Source of the DNA: an uncultured Prevotella sp.
Lineage (GTDB): Bacteria; Bacteroidota; Bacteroidia; Bacteroidales; Bacteroidaceae
NCBI GenBank assembly: GCA_900770515.1
Contig: CAAHDP010000103.1
Location: 1 to 21,072, forward strand
DNA length: 21,072 nt
Direction: 5' to 3'
Part shown: positions 1 through 7,120 of the stretch, one piece after another
Layout: every line of letters begins with the position of its first letter
How positions within the stretch are numbered: position 1 is the first letter of the stretch
The notes under the pieces: generated by a model
What the model saw: only the letters and a program-made list of their open reading frames with translations
Told to the model about the DNA's origin: nothing
Databases searched by the model: none
Made by a program: the position numbers and the translations under genes

Positions 1-284
1 GGGGGTATCGCCACGACCGCCAGGTCGAGTTTCCGTTTAAAATCCGTGAGTAATCCGAGGAAGGCGGTTAAGGTTCCGTTTATTCTGCGTAATCCGATGA
101 ATAATGACACACCCTCCTCTTATTTATAACTGGGATTTTACATCCTTAATCTTCGTCATTACCCGAATTTACTTCCCCAAAAACCAGTTTTACCAGTCAA
201 ATCATCTACTTTTGAACCGATTTCAAGAATAGCCATTACATTCTTTACAATGATAGAACCATCGTATAGATAAAATTCTGTTTA
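1..284. other. Locus edge, no supported gene
   Basis: This stretch follows the esterase stop and I cannot support a gene in it. On the minus strand a GTG at 110-108 opens a frame that stays open to the window edge (36 codons), with an AGGAGGG just upstream. Its product is not recognisable, and Bacteroidota rarely depend on Shine-Dalgarno sequences. On the plus strand a frame is also open from base 1 to 129. Both may be chance. Bases 1-110 contain degenerate direct repeats (separate entry). No obvious terminator follows the esterase gene here. Confidence 0.4.
31..96. repeat. Degenerate ~40-bp tandem duplication
   Basis: TTCCGTTTA occurs at 31-39 and 74-82, 43 bp apart, and GTAATCCG at 50-57 and 89-96, 39 bp apart. 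A further AATCCG lies at 41-46. The order of the two words is kept, so this looks like an old, diverged tandem repeat. It resembles the CGGATTA-rich intergenic sequence I associate with Bacteroidota genomes, but I cannot assign it to a named repeat family. The unit is too short and diverged for high confidence. Confidence 0.3.
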
Positions 285-1898
285 TTATTTCTTGATAACC
301 TTTCTGGAAACCTTTCTGCCATTGGCAAGCTGTGTCTGCTCGATAACCATACCCTTGGTCTGAGCGCTGATGCGATGACCCGCTAAATTGTAGGTCATGC
401 TATGGCCATTTCCAAAAGCATTGATTGCGTTCTCAGTAATACCAGTACTGGTATCCGCCTTTTTAATCTTCACATTGCCAAGAATAACCGCAGCCCAACC
501 AGAAGACATGGTGAAATAAAGTTCATAGTCACCTTCTTTTTCTACAGTGAAGTTCAAGAAGTGAGCCAGAGAACCTTTCACCACCTGATTGGCATTCTCC
601 TTCAAGTTACCTTCCGAATCCAAGTTCTGTTCCAACAAGACAGACTTATTGTCGCTTATGCCAGCAATGCCAGCATCAAAGGTCACTGCCCCATTCTCGG
701 AACCATCATTCCAATAAGAAGAGTTGAAAGAAAGCTGGTATTTGCCAGGAATCAAGTGCAGACGATGCCCATCATACAAGCCATAAGAGAGCTTGCATTG
801 GTCAAAGTCACGAGCACTGAGATAGAATCCTGTATTGAAATCACCACCAGCCACGAAATCCTTGATACGAGCACCACCCGTATTGGCAGCGCCGTTCGCT
901 TTCTCATCGCTGCGGCTCCCATCATTCATGCTATTGATGCGCTTCCACCCAGCAGGCACGCCTTCACCTACGTTGATGACCTCGTCTTCCCAATTGTCAG
1001 AGAACAATACCTCACCCTTAGCCTCGCTAGAATCTTCATTATCAGGAAGATCGAGCTTATACTGCTTGAAGAAGTTCCAAAGCTCGCGGGTAGAATAGAC
1101 TGCATTAGGATCATCCGAATGCCAATGTCCCTTACCATCAATGGCGATGAGAGTAACCTCCGTACCATCCACCTTATTAATATAGCGAGTACGAGTGGCG
1201 GCAGCATAACTCATGGATGCAGGATAAGGGCGAATCACCTCTGGATTATCCACATCACAACCTTCATAAGCAGCCCACTTCTTGACATAATCGTCAATCC
1301 TACCATAGCCACCAGCGGCATGGTTTGGATCGCCGCCCCATTTCACGACATCATCTCCCGTGCCATGGATGTGCATAATAGGCACATGGCGTGGAGCCAC
1401 AGGCTCACGATAATCGACAGGGATACCACTCACAGGACCAAAGGCTGCAACTACAGTTCCCAATTTGGTCATACAATGATAAGTCATCATTCCGCCCATG
1501 GAGAAGCCAGAGATATAGATGCGATTCTTGTCTACCTTATATTTCTTCTGCATCGTCTTCATGATGGTTTCGATAAACTTGACATCGCCAGAGCCTGAGA
1601 TGTCCCAGGAATTATTTTTTCCCTGAGGATAAACCACCAAGATCTTAGCCGTGTCCGCCACCTCGTTCCAATGGGTCTGCCCCATCTGATAATCAGGATT
1701 TTGGCTAAATCCATGCAAAGAGATGACCATAGGAGCCTTCTCGGGTAAGTCGGTTGGTACATAGACCAACATTTCTCGTGTAGACGTACCCACTTTTACA
1801 GTCTGCTTCACTGCCTTCTGCGTATAGGAATGCTCGGCAGCTACCACTTGCATGCACAAGGCAAAGAGCAAGCACAGCAAGAAAGTTGTTCTTTTCAT
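285..1898 (-). CDS. Secreted CE1-type feruloyl/acetyl xylan esterase with C-terminal CBM-like module
   Basis: A 537-residue secreted alpha/beta-hydrolase of the PHB-depolymerase/LpqC-like branch of CE1. It probably removes ferulate or acetate esters from xylan side chains. Residues 1-21 form a signal peptide. The hydrolase domain spans about 25-285, with an oxyanion-hole motif LHGFS (61-65), nucleophile Ser133 in GFSMGG, a likely acid Asp182 in HGTGDD, and His258 in GKGHWH, so the triad looks complete. Residues about 297-478 look like a beta-sandwich, perhaps carbohydrate-binding, which I cannot assign to a CBM family. The last ~50 residues form a tail (TGI linker at 485, YNLAGHR near 503) shared with the next two genes upstream. 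The gene is separated from the operon by a strong terminator, so it may be transcribed separately. Ferulate versus acetate specificity cannot be decided here. Confidence 0.85.
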   Translation of the reverse strand: MKRTTFLLCLLFALCMQVVAAEHSYTQKAVKQTVKVGTSTREMLVYVPTDLPEKAPMVISLHGFSQNPDYQMGQTHWNEVADTAKILVVYPQGKNNSWDISGSGDVKFIETIMKTMQKKYKVDKNRIYISGFSMGGMMTYHCMTKLGTVVAAFGPVSGIPVDYREPVAPRHVPIMHIHGTGDDVVKWGGDPNHAAGGYGRIDDYVKKWAAYEGCDVDNPEVIRPYPASMSYAAATRTRYINKVDGTEVTLIAIDGKGHWHSDDPNAVYSTRELWNFFKQYKLDLPDNEDSSEAKGEVLFSDNWEDEVINVGEGVPAGWKRINSMNDGSRSDEKANGAANTGGARIKDFVAGGDFNTGFYLSARDFDQCKLSYGLYDGHRLHLIPGKYQLSFNSSYWNDGSENGAVTFDAGIAGISDNKSVLLEQNLDSEGNLKENANQVVKGSLAHFLNFTVEKEGDYELYFTMSSGWAAVILGNVKIKKADTSTGITENAINAFGNGHSMTYNLAGHRISAQTKGMVIEQTQLANGRKVSRKVIKK

Positions 1899-1928
1899 TT
1901 TAAGTTATAATTATCAGTTATACGATTA

Positions 1929-1955
1929 TCTGTTGTTATAATAGTCTGTTGTTAT
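1929..1955. repeat. 11-bp direct repeat upstream of the esterase
   Basis: TCTGTTGTTAT occurs at 1929-1939 and again at 1945-1955, a 16-bp period, 31 to 57 bp upstream of the esterase start. It lies between the terminator of the upstream gene and the esterase, so it could be part of the esterase promoter or an operator. No good TAnnTTTG -7 box is visible in this interval. Confidence 0.4.
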
Positions 1956-1962
1956 GACACAT

Positions 1963-2012
1963 AAAAAAAAAATCGGCAAGGTATCTGCTGGATTCAACAA
2001 ATACCTTGCCGA
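1963..2012 (-). terminator. Intrinsic terminator after the 247-residue protein gene
   Basis: A perfect 12-bp inverted repeat, TCGGCAAGGTAT at 1973-1984 and ATACCTTGCCGA at 2001-2012, encloses a 16-base loop. On the minus strand it is followed by ten consecutive T (complement of A at 1963-1972). This is a textbook rho-independent terminator and marks the likely 3' end of the main operon before the esterase gene. Confidence 0.9.
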
Positions 2013-2019
2013 ACATCAG

Positions 2020-2041
2020 AACTAGGGACTACTCCCTAGTT
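2020..2041 (-). other. Second hairpin preceding the terminator
   Basis: AACTAGGGA (2020-2028) and TCCCTAGTT (2033-2041) form a perfect 9-bp stem with a 4-base loop. It lies between the stop codon at 2068 and the terminator hairpin and has no T-tract of its own. It could act as a 3'-end stabilising or anti-exonuclease structure; that role is inference. Confidence 0.6.
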
Positions 2042-2067
2042 ACACAAAAGGAGTAGAAATTCTGCCA

Positions 2068-2811
2068 TTACTTATTCATTACCTTTACTACCTTACCACT
2101 CTGGAGCTTCTTGATAACGAGGCCCTTGGCATTGGCTGCTACCTTAGCACCAGCAGCGTTGAATGTTGCAACCACTGCATCATTTGCTACATTGACATTC
2201 TGGATACCAGTAGTTTCACCTCCGAGTTCCTCAGGAAGGGTATTGTAAAGCATGATTGTAGAAATAAGGACCTCACCGCCCCATGGAGCCTTGATAGTAA
2301 CCAAGTGGGCATATTCATCAACTGCAGGTTTTTCGCCAGGAACGGTGCGAACCAAATCTTTCTTTAAATCAAGAACAATTGCTCCTGTATTTTCATCAAA
2401 AGCTCTGTTACTGATTTCAATCATACCTCCATCAGCCTGTTGACCCTGCTCAGCGGTACGGTTGAACATGAAACGAGGTTTGGCAACTTCACCCTTATCA
2501 TTTATGGAACCTTCACCATAAACTACCATGTAATGATAGTCTGACAAGTCGGCATAGATATTTGGAGCCACAGTAGATGTACCTACGATAACAGAACCTT
2601 GGGCATTTGGATTCTCTGCACCCACAGTCCAATCCATATAAACCTTCTCATCAGTTGGTTGTGCATCCTTTGTGAAACCATCCCAAATGTGGAACATGTC
2701 CTTAGTCAATTCAACACCCTCATCTGCACTCTCTTCCTGTGCAGAAGCTGAACCAAAACCTGCAAACAATGCTACGGCTACCATAGCCATACTCTTAATT
2801 GTTGTGTTCAT
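2068..2811 (-). CDS. Small secreted beta-sandwich protein, candidate glycan-binding protein
   Basis: A 247-residue protein with a signal peptide (about 1-24, cleavage after ASA). No lipobox Cys is seen. The mature domain (about 30-195) has alternating strand-like segments with aromatic residues, for example HIWDGF, YMDWTVG, DLSDYHYMVVYGEG and KAPWGGEV, and a PRFMFNR motif, all suggestive of a jelly-roll carbohydrate-binding fold. I do not recognise the family and see no catalytic signature. The C-terminal ~45 residues (TGI at 201, FNAAG near 217, Lys-rich end) match the tails of the GH98 protein and the esterase. It starts 35 bp after the GH98 stop and is the last gene before the terminator, so it is probably co-expressed with the xylan genes. 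A role in xylan binding is inference. Confidence 0.65.
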   Translation of the reverse strand: MNTTIKSMAMVAVALFAGFGSASAQEESADEGVELTKDMFHIWDGFTKDAQPTDEKVYMDWTVGAENPNAQGSVIVGTSTVAPNIYADLSDYHYMVVYGEGSINDKGEVAKPRFMFNRTAEQGQQADGGMIEISNRAFDENTGAIVLDLKKDLVRTVPGEKPAVDEYAHLVTIKAPWGGEVLISTIMLYNTLPEELGGETTGIQNVNVANDAVVATFNAAGAKVAANAKGLVIKKLQSGKVVKVMNK

Positions 2812-2846
2812 AATTGTAAAAAATTAAAATTGTTATTAATAAATAG

Positions 2847-5438
2847 TTATTTATAAATCTTCTCCGTATAGGTCTTACCGCTACGAAGATAAACTTTCTT
2901 GATACTGATACCCTGCTTGGCTGCAGATAAGCGCATGCCCTGCAAGTCGTAATACTCTACATGGTCTATCATGTCGGCATCGGTGGTTACACCGGCGATA
3001 CCCGTCAAGGCACCCTTGTAGTTCAGGCGGACGCAATCGAGCACAGCTCTCTTTCCGCTCACATAGTTAACCGTCATATTTCCCTTGACATCAGCGATGT
3101 CCATGTCAAACTCCACTTCCGACCATTCCTTGTTGGAAGAAGCATTCTTTGGCAGTGTAACCTGCTTGGTCTGATTGCCACAGATGACATTAATGACAGC
3201 ATCACCCATGGAAGCCTGATAGCGAATAGCCACCATGTAATTACCTGGCTTGGTAACAGGAATGTAGCCACGAACGGAAGCCCCCTTCTGGGTACCCAGG
3301 TTCAAGCAGCCCTGACCATAGTATCCACGGAAACCGTTGTACCAAGCGTTGCCATAGCAACCAGCTACGTTCTTGTAGTCGAAGTTCTCAAACTCATACT
3401 GCATCTCTCCATCGTATGCCTCAGGCACAGCTGGCATCTCGATAACAGAAGGGGTAACATCAGAATCCTTCAACTTGCCCGATGTAGAAGTACCCTTACA
3501 ATTGATGGTCAACTCCAAAGGACCGTTGTGCTTCACATAAACGATGAACTGAGAGTTCTTCCATTCGCTGGTAACAGTACTTGCAGAGTGGCTGGCATTA
3601 TCCTTCCAAGAGAAGGTTGGTTCTGCCGTGGCACCCACTACGGTGATGGTATCCACCTGCTGAGCATACTCTGGGAGGTTGGCATCATCAGCCAAAGCAG
3701 GATTTCCCTGTGCATAGCGCTTGCCATCTTCCAAACGATAGTTTTGCATGTAGAGGCTCAACTTATCTGAGTTCTCACGCATAAATACCAATGAATAAGG
3801 AGCCAGGTTCATCTTAATCTGGCGGCAAGTGTTGTAAGCAGGTTTCAGTGTACCCTTGGCACTACGCTTGGTAGCAGGGAAATCACGATAGAACGTCTGT
3901 CCATGCAAAGGAGTTGCGAGGTTCACATGCTTCTCATCATACTGATATGGATTGTAGCAAACCCAAGCATTCTCATGACGAGCAGCATAGATATCACCTG
4001 TATACTCCTGCTTGAAGAGCTTGTTGAGATAAGCTTTCTTGCTATTTACATTGTTCCAAGTGCTGTTGCTGGCATAATCCTTGGCTGTAACGGCAACGGT
4101 TAGTTTCTTAGCCTCATCATCCAAGAGGTCGTAAACCACAGGAATGGCTGGATAGCGGCCCGTGCTCTTCAACCACCAACGGTTGTTGAGAGGAGCATTC
4201 TCAGCATTCCACTGAGTGCCACCATAGTCTTGCTCATTACGATAAACTCCATCATACAAACCCTGAGGAGAAACGTATGGTTCCATCTCGTTCTTACTTG
4301 AGTTAATATCTTTGGGAGTTACATCATTCTTCACACAGATTTTGGTGCGTTCTATCACCTCACTGCGGGTAGGAATACGGATAGTTCCATCAAGAATCTT
4401 GCGGAACATATCAATGTTGATGTTCTTGAAGTGAGGGAACCAGCCCCAGTTGCGATGTGTATAGCCATCAGCTGTCTTTGTGGTTGCTATCTCACGAGAA
4501 TCCTCCAATGGAATGGTCTCAGGACCATCAATCACAGTCTCACCAGTCAAAGCCACATGCTCCAAGATAGGAATGGCACCACAAGCCTTCGGGAAGTCGT
4601 TGAAGTAATTAGACAAAGTTTTGCCGTTAGAATCTTTAATCTCATTACCATTTTCATCCACCTTGGTGGTCTCCTCAAACCATCCGCAGGCATCGAAACG
4701 GATACCATACTGTCCGGCATATCCACCAAGATAAGCACCCAGACAGTTGCTCTCAATATCGAAGAAACCATTCTTCATGGTGTACTTCTCGCAGCAGATG
4801 AAGTGATCCTTGTCTTCTGTCAAGAGGCGGTTCATCTCCGCATTACGCTTCATGTAAGCCACAGGCATCATGTTGGCAGAATAAACAGACTGGGTGAAGC
4901 TCACTACCAAATAGCCACCATACTGATGACAGAGTTTCATAATCTTAGTAAAGAGATCCAAACGAGTCAAGAAAGAAGGATTGGTTACCGTTCCATTCTC
5001 ACGCTCGCGCGTCTCTCCAAATCCCCAGAACTGCTCAGCGAAATTCCAACCCAAAAAGTTAGGATATTGCTTGAAGTATCGCTCGTAGATTTCCATGTCG
5101 TCATCGGCGAAGGTACTGCAAGCACCACTGGCACACTGAATCATGGTCCAAACACGGTTCTCAGCGCAAACCTTCATCCAGGAGTCACACACCTTCTCGC
5201 CATCAGGACAGGTAGCCTCTGTAGCAGAGAGCGACAGGTTGAACACCACGTATGGCTTGATGTCCTCTGGCACCATATCGATGATGCGCTGTGGGTCAGG
5301 ATTATTCCAGGTATCAATGTGGATAATCCACATCGGCTGGGATGGCGAGATAACTCTTCGCAGGGCAGGCCCGTCATGAGCCTGCGCCACTGCGAATGTC
5401 AGCATCCCGAAAATAAATATGAATAATCTTCTTACCAT
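2847..5438 (-). CDS. GH98 endo-glycanase (probable endo-xylanase) with CBM35/CBM6-like module
   Basis: An 863-residue secreted protein with a signal peptide at about 1-20. The N-terminal part (about 27-360) looks like the GH98 catalytic barrel: the motif RRVISPSQPMWIIHIDTWN (27-45) is typical. Candidate catalytic acidic residues are Glu135 in GWNFAEQFWG and Asp249 in GIRFDACGWF; these assignments are by motif, not alignment. The middle region fits the GH98 C-terminal domain. Residues about 676-808 resemble a CBM35/CBM6 module (YEFEN start, DCVRLNY end), and the last ~55 residues carry the TGI-linked tail shared with two neighbours. Characterised GH98 enzymes cleave blood-group glycans or, as in a Bacteroides ovatus xylan PUL, complex arabinoxylan. 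The context here favours xylan. Its start overlaps the stop of the GH10-like gene in the 7-base string ATGGTAA, suggesting translational coupling. Confidence 0.83.
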   Translation of the reverse strand: MVRRLFIFIFGMLTFAVAQAHDGPALRRVISPSQPMWIIHIDTWNNPDPQRIIDMVPEDIKPYVVFNLSLSATEATCPDGEKVCDSWMKVCAENRVWTMIQCASGACSTFADDDMEIYERYFKQYPNFLGWNFAEQFWGFGETRERENGTVTNPSFLTRLDLFTKIMKLCHQYGGYLVVSFTQSVYSANMMPVAYMKRNAEMNRLLTEDKDHFICCEKYTMKNGFFDIESNCLGAYLGGYAGQYGIRFDACGWFEETTKVDENGNEIKDSNGKTLSNYFNDFPKACGAIPILEHVALTGETVIDGPETIPLEDSREIATTKTADGYTHRNWGWFPHFKNINIDMFRKILDGTIRIPTRSEVIERTKICVKNDVTPKDINSSKNEMEPYVSPQGLYDGVYRNEQDYGGTQWNAENAPLNNRWWLKSTGRYPAIPVVYDLLDDEAKKLTVAVTAKDYASNSTWNNVNSKKAYLNKLFKQEYTGDIYAARHENAWVCYNPYQYDEKHVNLATPLHGQTFYRDFPATKRSAKGTLKPAYNTCRQIKMNLAPYSLVFMRENSDKLSLYMQNYRLEDGKRYAQGNPALADDANLPEYAQQVDTITVVGATAEPTFSWKDNASHSASTVTSEWKNSQFIVYVKHNGPLELTINCKGTSTSGKLKDSDVTPSVIEMPAVPEAYDGEMQYEFENFDYKNVAGCYGNAWYNGFRGYYGQGCLNLGTQKGASVRGYIPVTKPGNYMVAIRYQASMGDAVINVICGNQTKQVTLPKNASSNKEWSEVEFDMDIADVKGNMTVNYVSGKRAVLDCVRLNYKGALTGIAGVTTDADMIDHVEYYDLQGMRLSAAKQGISIKKVYLRSGKTYTEKIYK

Positions 5439-7093
5439 TTTATTTCAGTTTTCTGAAGTCCATTAACCACACCCACGTAAGTAGGAAGGCGATTGAAATT
5501 ATTCCACAATCCTACACCCGTAGTGCCCTGATTGATAGTAGAGAAGGATACACCATAGAGCTTGTCGCCCAACACATCCTGTGCCTTGTTCAGAATATAG
5601 GCATAGAGTTCAGCCATTCCCTTGTAATCCTCGAATGTAGCCTTACTCTGATCGGCTACTGTTCCGCTGGCATCAGCCAGATAAACGTTCATGTCTGAAA
5701 GACGTACCTGCAAGCCTGCGGTAGAGAGCTTAGCAAGAAGCTTGTCGATTTTCTCCTTGGTTTCTGCCAAAGAACTGCCGTTGTATGGCACGTCGAGCTT
5801 CACGTCGATGCCTTCAATCTTAGCACCAGCCTCATTCCACTGCTTGATGTAGTTAATGGCTGCCTCGGTCTTCTCAGCATCCGTCAGCAAGTTTTCCTCA
5901 CTGTAGAACAGCTTGGCATCTGCCTTCTTTGAATGGATTTCCTTGCATACATCAGCCACCCAGTTTTCATCCATGTAGTCGTTAGGATAGAACTCACCAT
6001 CAGCTACCATATTCTCTGAAGACTTCAAGGAATAGAAGAGATCTTCTATCAGGTTGGAAGCCACATTCCATGCCTGCACCTTGTCTCCATAGTTCTGCAT
6101 AACGGAATCAACATAAGCAAACATAGCCTTCTTTACATCAGCAGCCTTCTCTTCTACAGGACGAGGTTTATAATATCCCGGCTTCTGATATGGAGCATAA
6201 ACATCAATATTGTCAACGTAAACCTGCTGAGGTACAGCTCCCTGACCAATTACCAGAGAAATGTCGGAAGATTTCATATCATCGGCAGTAAAGGCTTCAG
6301 TAAAGTCAACCTTTGACAAATCCACCACGAATGTTTCCCAAGTCTTAGCCTTGGTAGGAACACCGAAGTTTCTCAGTTCCTTGGCTTTGTCACCCACCTT
6401 TACTCTGATAACCACATTCTTCTTGACATTTGAAGAATAATAATCAAAGGAGATGGTCTTGATAGTAGACAGCGAAGCTCCCTCAGGTAGATTCACTGGG
6501 AACTCGATGAACTTGGCACCCTTCTTGTTGAAGAGCGACTTTCCATTTTTTCCTGTCGGATCCTTTGCCACTTTGGAATCCTTGTCAGTTCCGAAGACAT
6601 CACCGATGGCACTGCTTTCGAAATCATACATCTGGTGCAAATCCACATTTTCACCTTCTACCCAAGTATCCTTAGTTGCCTCTTTCATCACATTCATGTT
6701 CCAGGCATTAGGTGCAAAGAGAGAACCACATGGTATAAGTCCGGCTCCAATAGCCTTCTGTACAATATCTTTGTTCTTTGAGGCATTGACGGTTCCATCA
6801 TCAGCCACCACTGCCGAATGCTTAAATCCATCAGTGATGTTCACCGTATTGAAGTTTTCCAACACCGTTGAGAAGGTAGTGCTAGAGGCTTCCAAATCGG
6901 CAACTGTCATATTGGCAGCCAGCTTCATGCCCGTATAGTTCTTCAGAACTTCATAACCTCTGGTAAGGTCGTCCATCACTACGCTCTCAGGCTTATCGCC
7001 GGCAGGGTAGCTTGTATCGAAGTCCTCCACACAACCAGTGAGCAGCATGGAAGCTGCTGCACTGGCCAAGAGGATATTATGTATTTTTTTCAT
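5432..7093 (-). CDS. GH10-fold surface lipoprotein with inserted CBM-like domain, apparently catalytically inactive
   Basis: A 553-residue lipoprotein (lipobox LLTGC, Cys21, then V-E-D, acidic as in surface-exported Bacteroidota lipoproteins) with a GH10 barrel. FNTVNITDGFK (81-91) corresponds to FNxVTPENEMK. A beta-sandwich insert at about 143-305, ending YVDNIDVYAP, resembles the CBM4-like inserts of Bacteroidota GH10 xylanases. WNVASN (342-347) corresponds to WDVVNE, and LSDMNV (465-470) to ITELDV. The C-terminus (YGVSFSTINQG, then LPTYVGVVNGL) matches the GH10 end. The acid/base Glu is therefore Asn347, the nucleophile position is Asp467, and the ENxMK and HTLVWH motifs are gone. It sits in the xyn10C position of xus-type operons, 27 bp after the DUF1735 gene. 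The likely role is xylan binding at the cell surface. That the fold is GH10 is fairly secure; loss of activity is inferred from the motifs. Confidence 0.85.
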   Translation of the reverse strand: MKKIHNILLASAAASMLLTGCVEDFDTSYPAGDKPESVVMDDLTRGYEVLKNYTGMKLAANMTVADLEASSTTFSTVLENFNTVNITDGFKHSAVVADDGTVNASKNKDIVQKAIGAGLIPCGSLFAPNAWNMNVMKEATKDTWVEGENVDLHQMYDFESSAIGDVFGTDKDSKVAKDPTGKNGKSLFNKKGAKFIEFPVNLPEGASLSTIKTISFDYYSSNVKKNVVIRVKVGDKAKELRNFGVPTKAKTWETFVVDLSKVDFTEAFTADDMKSSDISLVIGQGAVPQQVYVDNIDVYAPYQKPGYYKPRPVEEKAADVKKAMFAYVDSVMQNYGDKVQAWNVASNLIEDLFYSLKSSENMVADGEFYPNDYMDENWVADVCKEIHSKKADAKLFYSEENLLTDAEKTEAAINYIKQWNEAGAKIEGIDVKLDVPYNGSSLAETKEKIDKLLAKLSTAGLQVRLSDMNVYLADASGTVADQSKATFEDYKGMAELYAYILNKAQDVLGDKLYGVSFSTINQGTTGVGLWNNFNRLPTYVGVVNGLQKTEIKW

Positions 7094-7120
7094 AATTCTG
7101 ATATCAAATTAAAAATGTTC

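Noticed and set aside
159..281. Forty open codons in the esterase frame after two consecutive stop codons
   Set aside because: A stop-readthrough extension or gene remnant was considered, but 40 open codons are expected fairly often by chance. The peptide is unfamiliar and the shared tail already ends properly at the first stop.
402..1598. Long plus-strand open frame (398 codons) opposite the esterase
   Set aside because: It lies fully antisense to a gene with a complete catalytic triad. The translation shows no recognisable domain and fits a codon-usage shadow.
4431..5426. Plus-strand open frame of 331 codons opposite GH98
   Set aside because: Antisense shadow of the GH98 catalytic domain, with no recognisable product.
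5432..7093. Annotation as an active endo-1,4-beta-xylanase
   Set aside because: Both catalytic Glu positions and two other signature motifs are changed, so the fold alone does not justify an enzyme call.
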